The translations under genes and the position numbers were made by a program. From assembly GCA_020441605.1 (NCBI GenBank), contig JAGRLX010000132.1, positions 1 through 18,962 on the forward strand: a stretch of 18,962 bases of DNA. Direction: 5' to 3'. Source of the DNA: Alphaproteobacteria bacterium. Lineage in GTDB: Bacteria; Pseudomonadota; Alphaproteobacteria; Rhizobiales; Aestuariivirgaceae. The notes beneath the pieces were generated by a model that saw nothing but the letters and a program-made list of their open reading frames with translations, did not search any database and was not told where the DNA came from. Below are positions 7,360-14,468 of the stretch, one piece after another. The first letter of the stretch is position 1. Each line of letters begins with the position of its first letter.

Positions 7360-7374
7360 CGCCTGGACCAGGCG
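7360..7374 (+). terminator. Short GC-rich palindrome after the serine hydrolase
   Basis: CGCCTGG and CCAGGCG are separated by one base, eight bases after the stop codon. As RNA it can fold as a 5-bp stem with a GGACC loop. Only TAGCTT follows, not a clear T-run, so termination is uncertain. Confidence 0.3.
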
Positions 7375-7384
7375 TAGCTTCAAG

Positions 7385-7534
7385 TCAAAAGGGGCTGCCT
7401 GTGTCTGCACCCCCTGGCCATGACTTCAATGCCTTGTCGAGTTGGGGGTGAGTGTCTGGCAACCGGTCCTGCGCCAGCGTCAGGCGCTCCACCGGCTGTG
7501 GTGTGAAGAGCATCCTTGCACTGTCCCTCGACAT
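7385..7534 (-). CDS. Possible small protein of 49 residues
   Basis: An ATG (complement at 7532-7534) preceded by GGGAGA six bases upstream opens a frame of 49 codons ending at TGA 7385-7387. The product begins MSRDSARMLFTPQPVERLTL and is polar, with no membrane segment or signal. I recognise no family. It is the most gene-like reading of the 450-bp stretch between the serine hydrolase and the E1-alpha gene, but it could be chance or a remnant. Confidence 0.25.
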   Translation of the reverse strand: MSRDSARMLFTPQPVERLTLAQDRLPDTHPQLDKALKSWPGGADTGSPF

Positions 7535-7698
7535 CGTCCGTCTCCCATTCAGCTACCCCAGGCCTTGCTGTGGAGCAGGTGACGGTGGGTTCCAATGGAA
7601 CTGGCAGAGACGATCCGGGATCAGTTTTCCACGAAAGACAAAGCATTGGGGGGAGTGTTGTTTGCGGAATGATAGGCCCTGGGACAAAAGGAGCGGCT

Positions 7699-7752
7699 CT
7701 TGCCACGGTCGGGGTAGCGCGTTCGCTTCGGGTCGCCTGCTCCAACTTCTCC
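7699..7752 (+). repeat. Diverged copy of the tRNA-Gly 3' half and its downstream flank
   Basis: The stretch begins CTTGCCACGG and ends at CTCCAACTTCTCCC. It aligns without gaps to 5241-5294, from the anticodon loop through the T-arm, acceptor strand, CCA and the first eight bases beyond. About 10 of 54 positions differ. The T-arm core GTTCG and the GCTCCA end are kept, but the stems no longer pair, so it is not a working tRNA. Weaker similarity may extend left to GCGG at 7664, which would make a whole decayed tRNA. It is either the far attachment site of an integrated element or a decayed tRNA duplicate. Confidence 0.65.
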
Positions 7753-7802
7753 CGAGGAATTCGAGGCGAAAGTCTGGGGTGATGTTGTGTCCTGCCGTAT
7801 AG

Positions 7803-8822
7803 TCACGAATAGACGTGGGTGGTGAGGTCCGCCCCCGACGGAAAGGGTGACCGCTCTGCAAAGGCGATGGCCTCGTCGACCTGAGCGTGAATATCGGAAT
7901 CGACCGCTTCCAGCGCGGCCTCGCACAGTTCCCCGGCCATTCGCACGCGCTCGACGAAGATCCTTATGCAGTCCTGATTCTCGCGGATGCGATCAATCTC
8001 GCCTTCGGCGCGGTAGGTCTGGGTGTCGCCCTCGTAGTGGCCGAACATGCGGGCAACCGTGCACTCCAGAAGGCTCGGGCCGCCGCCATCCCTGGCCCTG
8101 GCAATCATCTCGCCGGCGGCCTCATGGACCGCAAAGAAGTCCAGGCCATCGACCGTGATTCCAGGCAGGCCGAAACCGGCCGCCCGGTCGACATAGGAAT
8201 CGACCGCGACGGCGTAGTCGCGTGAGGTCGAATCGGCATAGCCATTGTTCTCGACGACGAACAGGACCGGGAGATTCCATACCGCCGCGAGATTGAGGCT
8301 TTCCAGGAAGGTGCCCTGGTTCGAGGCGCCGTCGCCGAGGAAGACCACGCCGACAGAGCGCTCGCCTCTCATCTTCGCTGCGAGGGCCGCACCGCAGATC
8401 AACGGCGCGCCGGCGCCGACGATGCCGTTCGTTCCCAGGATGCCACGGGCCCGGTCCGCCATGTGCATGGTGCCGCCCTTGCCGCGGCCGAGGCCTGTGT
8501 CCTTTCCGAAGATCTCCGCCGCCATGGCCGGAAGTTCCATGCCCTTGGCGATGCAGTGGCCATGCCCGCGGTGGGTGGACGCGATCTTGTCGCGATCGTC
8601 CAGATGCATGATGACGCCCGCAGCGGAGGCCTCCTGTCCGGCATAGAGATGGAGGAAACCGGGAATCTTGCCGGCGCTCGCCTCCTCGTGCAGACGTTCT
8701 TCGAAGACGCGGATCGTGCGCATCAGGCGATAGGCCCGCAGAAGTTCCTCCTGGCGCATCGTCTGGTCAAACGTCAGCGGCGAGCCGCGCCGCTGCTCAA
8801 CATCGGGGGAGACTTCAGCCAT
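7803..8822 (-). CDS. Orphan acetoin/pyruvate dehydrogenase E1 alpha subunit (AcoA paralog)
   Basis: The product has 339 residues, full length for the family. The thiamine-diphosphate motif runs from GDGASNQGTFLES to VVENNGYA. Other family marks are IPGFLHLYAGQEA, STHRGHGHCIAKG, RGKGGTMHM, and RMFGHYEGD near the C-terminus. E1 alpha needs a beta subunit to decarboxylate the 2-oxo acid or acetoin; none lies beside this gene. It is about two-thirds identical by eye to AcoA at 17596-18618, with exact runs such as STSRDYAVAVDSYVDRAAGF shared. It may pair with AcoB from the other locus, or be a redundant copy. The ribosome site is weak (GAGAAA), and no sigma-54 element is visible in the 239 bp upstream. 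Confidence 0.88.
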   Translation of the reverse strand: MAEVSPDVEQRRGSPLTFDQTMRQEELLRAYRLMRTIRVFEERLHEEASAGKIPGFLHLYAGQEASAAGVIMHLDDRDKIASTHRGHGHCIAKGMELPAMAAEIFGKDTGLGRGKGGTMHMADRARGILGTNGIVGAGAPLICGAALAAKMRGERSVGVVFLGDGASNQGTFLESLNLAAVWNLPVLFVVENNGYADSTSRDYAVAVDSYVDRAAGFGLPGITVDGLDFFAVHEAAGEMIARARDGGGPSLLECTVARMFGHYEGDTQTYRAEGEIDRIRENQDCIRIFVERVRMAGELCEAALEAVDSDIHAQVDEAIAFAERSPFPSGADLTTHVYS

Positions 8823-9025
8823 GGCGTTTCTCAGTCCAGAACTGACGTTGCGGTGATGTTAGCGCCGCCAAAAGGATCGTCAAGCTTGGGAAGACCTCGA
8901 CGAGGACATGTGTTCGGCATCGCCTGCCCAGATTCCCCCAGGATGGCGCCTTGTCGTTCGCCAGTGCGGAGAACGGGTGGGCGCTCCGTTTGCGGCAACA
9001 ATCCATCATCGAAGCACCTGCAAGC

Positions 9026-9042
9026 CCCTGATCTGCTCAGGG
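9026..9042 (-). terminator. Hairpin after the DUF1194 gene
   Basis: CCCTGA (9026-9031) and TCAGGG (9037-9042) form a perfect 6-bp stem with a 5-nt loop, 20 bases beyond the stop of the minus-strand DUF1194 gene. No T-run follows. The rest of 8823-9061 (promoter region of the orphan E1 alpha) shows nothing I can name. Confidence 0.35.
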
Positions 9043-9061
9043 CGTGTCGTCGGCCTGTCGC

Positions 9062-9796
9062 TCACTTGGCCATGGCCACGATTTGCGGCGCGATTTCGCG
9101 CACGAGCTTGCGACGGAACGCCTGGGCGTAGTCGGCAAAGTTCCGGATATCCATGACGAAGGCCCCCGGGCCGGTGATCACCTTCTGCTGGTAGTATTGG
9201 GCTAGATCGGTCTCCTCGTTGGAAATCGTCAGCGCGTTGATCGTCACCCCTTCGGCCGCGGCGCGGGCTCGCACCTCCTCCAGACGCGGCGATTTGCGAC
9301 TGCGGCGCGACAGGATCGTACCCTTTCCGTCGCCCGAAACATTTATGATCGGCCGGTGGGCGCATCCCATGGTTGCGAGCTTGTCGAGTGCAGCTTCCAG
9401 CCCGGCGCTCAAGCCGGTGTTTCCCAGAACCCGGCGCGGCATGTTCTCGATGATCCCGGCCAGGCGGTCGGCGCCGTCGCGGCCAGTAATCACGACGGCC
9501 TCCGTCTCCTGGACGGGCCGGTTGGGATCGCCCCAGAATACTGCCGCAACCGACACCGTGCCGGCACGCGCCATGGCCTCCAGGACGTCCGGGTCTCTGA
9601 GCGAGTCCGCAATCGCCTGCTGCTGGAAGCGGAACTCGCCCGCATCGATGCTGCCGGAGCCGTCGACCGCGAGGACCAGGGCCACATCGCTGCAGGCCTG
9701 GGCCAAGGCGGCCGGGGCGAGCCCTATCGACAGAACCGTCGATGCAACACAGGCGGCTTTCAGGCATAGTGCCGCCCATCGTGTACTGGAGACCAT
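9062..9796 (-). CDS. Exported DUF1194 von Willebrand factor A domain protein
   Basis: I start at the ATG with complement 9794-9796 because a GAGGGGGG ribosome site precedes it and the 244-residue product then begins with a signal peptide (positively charged start, hydrophobic stretch, ALAQAC near 31-35). The vWA domain follows at once: DVALVLAVDGSGSID with the metal-ion site DGSGS at 45-49, VAAVFWGD, TGLSAGLEAALDKL and RPIINVSGDGKG. This order is typical of DUF1194, a family of secreted or periplasmic vWA proteins common in alphaproteobacteria with no assigned role. vWA domains usually bind protein partners through Mg2+. A cysteine next to the predicted cleavage site could make it a lipoprotein, but no clear lipobox is present. 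Confidence 0.82.
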   Translation of the reverse strand: MVSSTRWAALCLKAACVASTVLSIGLAPAALAQACSDVALVLAVDGSGSIDAGEFRFQQQAIADSLRDPDVLEAMARAGTVSVAAVFWGDPNRPVQETEAVVITGRDGADRLAGIIENMPRRVLGNTGLSAGLEAALDKLATMGCAHRPIINVSGDGKGTILSRRSRKSPRLEEVRARAAAEGVTINALTISNEETDLAQYYQQKVITGPGAFVMDIRNFADYAQAFRRKLVREIAPQIVAMAK

Positions 9797-9858
9797 GACG
9801 TTCCCCCCTCGTCTCTTTCCGCTTTCCTGACTTGCTTCGTACGAGGGACCCTGCCGCG

Positions 9859-9917
9859 CCAGCCGTTCTGGCTGGTCAGGCCGGACGATCCGGCGGGTGT
9901 GACAGCGGCGACCGCTG
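9859..9917. other. Three perfect hairpins in tandem between DUF1127 and DUF1194 genes
   Basis: The stems are CCAGCC/GGCTGG (9859-9875), GCCGGA/TCCGGC (9880-9894) and CAGCGG/CCGCTG (9903-9917). The last two have the same 3-base loop, CGA as written. None is followed by a T-run. They lie in the 140 bp downstream of the minus-strand DUF1127 gene and upstream of the DUF1194 start. They could terminate or stabilise the DUF1127 transcript, or regulate read-through into the vWA gene. Confidence 0.45.
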
Positions 9918-9936
9918 CCATGCGGGACCACGGGCG

Positions 9937-10194
9937 TCAGATGCCCAGTTGCCGGATCTTGATGACGTCCGGATAGCGATCCAGCGATCCCGATGCCGGG
10001 GATACGTTTTCATGCGGCACGCCGATGTCTTCCAGGATAGTGCGATCCAGCTGGCCCAGCAGTTGCGCGGTTCGCCACTTGCGGTAGGACCCGCGAAGTT
10101 CGTTTGCCAGGCGGTGCGGAAGGTCCCGGGGAAGGGCGAGCCAGGCCGGCCACCAGACCATACGGACTTCGGCGCGCATCTCGGTCATAGCCAT
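9937..10194 (-). CDS. DUF1127 domain small protein
   Basis: The product has 85 residues. Its middle carries the DUF1127 (YjiS-like) signature: a basic helix WRTAQLLGQLDRTILEDIGV, where the LxxLDxxxLxDIG pattern is diagnostic. The N-terminus (residues 1-30, with VWWPAWLALP) and the C-terminal tail are longer than in the shortest family members. Small arginine-rich DUF1127 proteins in alphaproteobacteria have been tied to phosphate and carbon metabolism and to RNA turnover; the role of this one is unknown. An AGAGGAGA ribosome site precedes the ATG. It is divergent from the SARP-type regulator, with 160 bp between the two starts. Confidence 0.72.
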   Translation of the reverse strand: MAMTEMRAEVRMVWWPAWLALPRDLPHRLANELRGSYRKWRTAQLLGQLDRTILEDIGVPHENVSPASGSLDRYPDVIKIRQLGI

Positions 10195-10354
10195 CTTGTA
10201 ATCTCCTCTGTTTCGTTCCAGGCGATTTCATGACGATAGCCAGCCGGCAAAAAACGGTTGTGATCGGCCCGCAAAAATTCTGTCAAATCTGTACAAAGTG
10301 CGGATATGGTGCCAACAAAACTGGTTGTCGCGGCCGATCCCAAATTTCTCAACC

Positions 10355-12319
10355 ATGGCGGATAGCATTTCCTTGATTGCCCGGCTCAGATTGATGGGGA
10401 CCTTTCAGCTGGAGGGGCCCGGCGGCGATCAGATCGCAATCCGCAGCAAGAAGAACAAAGCCCTCGTCGCAATCCTGGCCTTGTCGCCCAATTGTACCTC
10501 TACCCGGGAACGCCTCGGCGATCTGCTTTGGGGAAGCCATGGCGAGGAGCAGGCGCGCGCCAGCCTGCGTCAGTCGCTGACCGTGCTCCGGAAGGACCTG
10601 GGTTCTCTCTGGGAGCCGCTTTTCGTGGAGGCTGGCGACAACCTGTCGCTGCAGTCTGCGGGACTGGCGGTCGATGTGCTTGGGCTGCTCGGTCACGAAA
10701 GCAAGACGGATGTGTCGGAACTCCGTCTCATTGCGGATGCTGCGCACGCCGAGCTTCTCGCCGATGTGCGCTTGGTCGAACATGCCTTCGAAGATTGGCT
10801 GGTGGTGGAACGCTCGCGAGTCCACTCGGCCGCTATCAGCCTGCTGGAGAGATTGACCGCCCTCGAGGCGGGGCTGCGGCGGGTGGCGACGGCCAGGGAA
10901 CTCGTGCGGCTGGATCCGCTGCGGGAATCATCTCACCGCGTTCTCATGCGGGCCTATGTCGACTCCGGCGATGCGAGCCTGGCGCTTAAGCAGTTTGAGG
11001 AGTGCCGTGGCCTGCTCAGGCGGGAACTGCAGATCGAGCCTTCTGCAGAAACCCGGGCCCTGCGCGATGAGATCGCGGGAAACAAGCACACTACGGTCCA
11101 GACCTCTCCGGCCTCCGAGAACATCCAGCGGGACGATTCGCCCGTGGTGCAAGAACGTCTGTCCATTGCTGTGCTGCCATTCACCGATCTGCAGCCGGAC
11201 GCCGATCAAGCGTTCTTCGCCGATGGCATTTCCGAAGAGTTGATCACCAACCTCTCCAGGTTCAGGCATCTTTTCGTCATTGCCAGATCGTCCTCCTTCG
11301 CTTTCCGGGGCACCGCGCTTCATCCTCGCGAAATCGGCGTGAAACTGGGGGTGAAATTCCTCCTGTTTGGCACGGTGCGGCGGGTCGGAGAGAGTGTCCG
11401 GGTGACTGCCGAACTTGTCGATGCAGAGACCGATGCCGCCCTGTGGAGAGAACGGTACGATCGGCCTGCGGCCGACATCCTCGATGTGCTTGACGAACTT
11501 TCAAGCACGATCGTGGCCTCCACTGTCGGACAGATCGATTACAAGTTGCTGCGCGGCAGCCGGCGCAAGCAGACGGAAGCGCTTCCCGCCTACGAGCTGT
11601 TTCTCAAGGGGCGCGCCCTGATGCACAGCCCGAGCTGGGAAGACAAGCTTCTGGCGCGCAGGCACTTCGAGCAGGCCATTGCGCTGGATGATCAGTTCGC
11701 CCAGGCCTGGGCCCAGCTTGCTCACACATACCTCTACGAGTTTTTCCTGGATGATTCCGGCCGCGGCCTCGACCGCGCCAAAGAGCTTGCCACGCGGGCC
11801 ATGCAGATCGACGAGGAGGAGCCGTGGTGCCATCTCGTCCTGGGTCTCGGCTATCTCTATCGCCGGCAGTTCGATCTTGCCCTGAAGCATTGCCGGAGGT
11901 CGGTGCAGCTCAACCCGAGTGACTCCGCCCTTTCTGCCAAGCTTGGACTGGTGCTGACCGACATGGGCGACGGCGAACAGGCGATCCCGATCGTGCGGAA
12001 GGCCATGCAACTGAACCCGATGAATGCCGATTCCTACTGCGACTACCTGGCCCTGGCGCTCATGGTGGCACGGCGTTTCCGAGAAGCGGCGGACGTCCTG
12101 GAGTCGGCGCCGGAAGACGCCTATTACTATCACGCCTGGATGGCCATTTGTTACGCCCAGCTCAGGGACGAAACAAAGGCCCGCTGGCATGGCGCCAGGA
12201 CCATGGAGATGGAGCCGGACTTCACGCTGCGCAGGGTGGCGGAGCGGGAACCGTTCCGCAGACCCGAAGATCTCGAGCTGTGGGTGACCTCGCTGCGCTA
12301 CGCGGGCGTTCAGGAGTAA
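10355..12319 (+). CDS. SARP/BTAD-type transcriptional regulator with TolB-like and TPR domains
   Basis: The product has 654 residues from the ATG at 10355; an in-frame GTG at 10298 would add 19 residues that do not look conserved. Residues 10-90 are a winged-helix DNA-binding domain of the SARP type (LRLMGTFQLEG, ERLGDLLWG, ARASLRQSLTVLRKDLG). Next is a bacterial transcriptional activation domain (LRESSHRVLMRAYVDSGDAS to LRRELQIEPSAETRAL). Then follows a TolB/FlgO-like alpha-beta domain (IAVLPFTDLQPDADQAFFAD, GISEELITNLSRF, FLLFGTVRRVGESVRV). The C-terminal half is TPR repeats (ARRHFEQAIALDDQFAQAW and others). No membrane segment is seen, so it is cytosolic, unlike CadC. The signal is unknown; the divergent DUF1127-DUF1194 genes are possible targets. 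Confidence 0.85.
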   Translation: MADSISLIARLRLMGTFQLEGPGGDQIAIRSKKNKALVAILALSPNCTSTRERLGDLLWGSHGEEQARASLRQSLTVLRKDLGSLWEPLFVEAGDNLSLQSAGLAVDVLGLLGHESKTDVSELRLIADAAHAELLADVRLVEHAFEDWLVVERSRVHSAAISLLERLTALEAGLRRVATARELVRLDPLRESSHRVLMRAYVDSGDASLALKQFEECRGLLRRELQIEPSAETRALRDEIAGNKHTTVQTSPASENIQRDDSPVVQERLSIAVLPFTDLQPDADQAFFADGISEELITNLSRFRHLFVIARSSSFAFRGTALHPREIGVKLGVKFLLFGTVRRVGESVRVTAELVDAETDAALWRERYDRPAADILDVLDELSSTIVASTVGQIDYKLLRGSRRKQTEALPAYELFLKGRALMHSPSWEDKLLARRHFEQAIALDDQFAQAWAQLAHTYLYEFFLDDSGRGLDRAKELATRAMQIDEEEPWCHLVLGLGYLYRRQFDLALKHCRRSVQLNPSDSALSAKLGLVLTDMGDGEQAIPIVRKAMQLNPMNADSYCDYLALALMVARRFREAADVLESAPEDAYYYHAWMAICYAQLRDETKARWHGARTMEMEPDFTLRRVAEREPFRRPEDLELWVTSLRYAGVQE

Positions 12320-12320
12320 G

Positions 12321-12344
12321 GGTCAATGTGCCTTCGGGCTGACC
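12321..12344. terminator. Hairpin between convergent genes
   Basis: GGTCA (12321-12325) pairs with TGACC (12340-12344) and encloses a GCC-TTCG-GGC tetraloop hairpin. It lies one base after the regulator stop codon and 37 bp from the stop of the convergent hydrolase, so it could serve both strands. No T-run is present. Confidence 0.35.
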
Positions 12345-12381
12345 TGGAGCCTGGATGGCCGGGTGAGGACGTGCGAACGTC

Positions 12382-13224
12382 TCACGTGGCCAGAAAGGCC
12401 TCCACCTCCCGGTTGAAGCGGTCCGGGTTCTCGAAGAACATGAAGTGTCCGCCGCCCTCGGTCTCTTCGAAGATCACCGCACGGGCGTTTGGGTTCACCG
12501 CGGCAATCCATTCCTGCGATTCGGCCGAGAAAATGCTCTTGCGCCCGCCGATGACCAGGGCTGGCAGCCGGGTCGCCGCAATCACGTCGCGCCAGTCGCT
12601 CAGGCAGTGGTTAAACAGCAGGTCGGCAGCGGCGGCCCGTGGCATCTTCAGGTTCTCGGTGGCGATCCAGCGCAGGTCGTCATCGGAGATTGCCGCGGTG
12701 AACATGCCGCGGAGGATGTTCATCGTACCGTCCACCGAGGATGTGGCACGGACCGTGTCGCAGAAGCCGGCAACGGACTGCACGTCCGGAAGCAGACAGC
12801 CGTAGCGGCGCCTGTCGTCGTCCGACCAGGCGGGCAGGGCGGCGACCATGGGCGCCTGATCGACGATCACCAGCTTGCGCAGGTGCTGCGGCCCGAACAG
12901 ATCGAGATAGCTCCAGATCACCGAGCTGCCCATAGAATGGCCCAGCACGTCGACAGACGTGAGGCCGAGGGCATCGATCACCTCGGCCAGGTCCTTGGCC
13001 AGGCGTTGAATGCGGTAGCCCCCCTCGGGGTTGCTGCTTTCGCCATGGCCGCGCATGTCGAGCGCGATGACCCGCCGCGTCCTGGCCAGCGCGTCGATAT
13101 TGCGGCCATATTCGGCCGCCGACTGGGACCAGCCCGGGATCATGATGAGCGGCGTGCCCTGTCCGGCCTCCAGGGCGTGCAGCGTCACGCCATTCGATAT
13201 CGTGATCTTGCGCGGCTGGGCCAT
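12382..13224 (-). CDS. Alpha/beta hydrolase
   Basis: The product has 280 residues with the standard alpha/beta-hydrolase order: oxyanion strand PLIMIPGWSQSAAEYGRNID, then VIALDMRGHGESS, nucleophile elbow GHSMGSS (Ser97) and C-terminal His260 in GGGHFMFFENPDRF. After the late strand LPALVIGG, where the catalytic Asp usually sits, the sequence is RKSIFSAES with no Asp; Asp122 in VIVDQAP after an earlier strand may serve instead. The substrate is unknown (esterase, lactonase or C-C hydrolase are possible). An AGGAGGG ribosome site overlaps the stop codon of the upstream short-chain dehydrogenase gene, so the two are one operon. Confidence 0.85.
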   Translation of the reverse strand: MAQPRKITISNGVTLHALEAGQGTPLIMIPGWSQSAAEYGRNIDALARTRRVIALDMRGHGESSNPEGGYRIQRLAKDLAEVIDALGLTSVDVLGHSMGSSVIWSYLDLFGPQHLRKLVIVDQAPMVAALPAWSDDDRRRYGCLLPDVQSVAGFCDTVRATSSVDGTMNILRGMFTAAISDDDLRWIATENLKMPRAAAADLLFNHCLSDWRDVIAATRLPALVIGGRKSIFSAESQEWIAAVNPNARAVIFEETEGGGHFMFFENPDRFNREVEAFLAT

Positions 13225-13237
13225 GGTTACATCCCTC

Positions 13238-14002
13238 CTAGAGTTGCACGCCCTTGGTGAGGGCGCCGTCGATCACCAGGTTCGTGCCCATTGTGAAGCT
13301 CGAGGCCGGGCTCGCCAGGAAGACGATGCCCTTGCCGATCTCCTCGGCGGTCGCCATGCGGCCGGTCGGATTGAGCGCCAGGGCCGACTTGAACAGGTCG
13401 GGCATGTTGATCTCGACATATTCCCAGATGCCGCCCTTGAAATAGACATTGCCCGGCGACACCGAATTCACTCGGATCATCTTGGGCGCCAGCTTGTGGG
13501 CAAGGCCATGGGCATAGTGGATCAGCGCCGCCTTGAAGGCACCATAGGCGGGCGACGTGAAGTCGATCTCGCGGCCCGACACCGAAGACACGATGACAAT
13601 CGAGGGCCACTTCGAATTTTCGAGGTGGGGCAGGGAGGCGTTCACGGTCCGCACCGTATGCATCATGTCGATGTCGAACTGGGCTTGCCACGAGGCCTCG
13701 CTATCCTCCGCCGCGGCAAGTGCCGAGACATTGGCGACGACGATGTCGATGCCACCTAGGGCCTTGGCGCTCTCCTCGACCCAGGCTTCCAGGGCGGCCT
13801 TGTCGCTGACGTCGATTGCCTTGCCGAAGCTCTTGACGCCCATGGCCTTGTAACCTGCGACGGTCTCGCTTACTTCCGCAGCATTCCGGGCGCAAACTGA
13901 AACATTCGCGCCTTCGGCGGCGAACATGTCGGCGGCGCGGCGGCCGATTCCCTTGGTGCCGCCGGTGACAAGCACGTTCAGTCCCTTCAGTCCGAGATCC
14001 AT
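13238..14002 (-). CDS. Short-chain dehydrogenase/reductase (SDR)
   Basis: The product has 254 residues, the classical SDR length. Cofactor binding is TGGTKGIG (13-20), with an arginine after the second strand (CARN), which hints at NADP. The catalytic set is Ser140 (VIVSSVSG) and Tyr153-x3-Lys157 (YGAFK). The usual NNAG is replaced by ANVSA. The C-terminus ATAEEIGKGIVFLASPASSF with MGTNLVIDGA is typical. I chose the ATG at 14002, nine bases after a GGAAGAGGA ribosome site, over a TTG three codons upstream. The gene ends 13 bp before the alpha/beta hydrolase and starts about 430 bp from acoR, divergently. The substrate is unknown; an acetoin or diol reductase role is possible from location but unproven. 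Confidence 0.87.
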   Translation of the reverse strand: MDLGLKGLNVLVTGGTKGIGRRAADMFAAEGANVSVCARNAAEVSETVAGYKAMGVKSFGKAIDVSDKAALEAWVEESAKALGGIDIVVANVSALAAAEDSEASWQAQFDIDMMHTVRTVNASLPHLENSKWPSIVIVSSVSGREIDFTSPAYGAFKAALIHYAHGLAHKLAPKMIRVNSVSPGNVYFKGGIWEYVEINMPDLFKSALALNPTGRMATAEEIGKGIVFLASPASSFTMGTNLVIDGALTKGVQL

Positions 14003-14011
14003 GTCGATCAA

Positions 14012-14435
14012 TCCTCTTCCTAAGTCATAATGGATGAATGGCCCGCGGCGTCCGACCGCTGACCGGGTCCGCGGGGCGTGGCAGATGAAGCGGTGCCGAA
14101 AGGCCGGTCAGGGCTGCGATGCGCCTCGCTGGGCTGCAGCGGGCTCGGCATGACTGAACCTTCGGCAGGCCCTTCCGTGTGTTCCGTTTCAGCCAGTTGT
14201 CGCCCAACACCGTCTCGCTCCAGGCCGCCAGGATTGAATAAGGCTATGCCATCCCTGCCGGTCCGTCCAGACTTTCGGGCCGCCGCTGCCATGTTCCTGG
14301 GCGAGGGCGGTCATGCGCGCCCTATCCCGCGATGCAATGTGTTTTCGCACCTGCAAAACTGATGCGGCTCATGCTCAATTTCTTGACAGCCCGAATTTTT
14401 CGAGTCCATCGTAAAGCCTGTGTGGAGGGAAGCCG
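14012..14435. other. Intergenic region between SDR operon and acoR
   Basis: This stretch of about 420 bp holds no ORF I believe. Features seen are an inverted repeat CCCGCGG (14042-14048) and CCGCGGG (14069-14075) with a 20-nt spacer close to the SDR start; a TTGACA at 14383-14388 that could be a -35 box for acoR, though no good -10 follows at the right distance; and a strong GGAGGGA ribosome site at 14424-14430 just ahead of the proposed acoR ATC start. No sigma-54 element was found for the SDR operon. Confidence 0.4.
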
Positions 14436-14468
14436 ATCGCAACGGCAGAACGAGATCACGTCGAGGAG

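Larger units (their letters stand above)
5241..7752. mobile_element. Candidate relic integrated island bounded by tRNA-Gly and a diverged copy of its 3' half
   Basis: The left end is the tRNA-Gly gene from the anticodon loop onward (5241). The right end is a roughly 80 percent matching copy at 7699-7752. Tyrosine-recombinase islands typically use tRNA 3' halves and leave such a copy at the far end. The contents are accessory and decayed: two C-terminal gene stubs, one intact exported serine hydrolase and a possible small ORF. No integrase or transposase is recognisable, and the two ends have drifted, so any insertion is old. A local duplication of the tRNA region is the main alternative. Confidence 0.4.

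Noticed and set aside
8823..9061. Possible sigma-54 promoter or AcoR-type repeat for the orphan E1-alpha
   Set aside because: Only a six-base match (GCAACA near 8995) to the AcoR repeat was found, and no TGGCAC-N5-TTGC element.
10298..10354. GTG start 19 codons upstream for the SARP-type regulator
   Set aside because: The added residues do not resemble the start of a SARP domain and there is no ribosome site; the ATG at 10355 directly precedes the conserved domain. The choice is not certain.
14078..14362. Open frame of 94 codons upstream of acoR
   Set aside because: The product is rich in Pro, Ser and Arg with no domain, lacks a ribosome site and looks like a random GC-rich frame.
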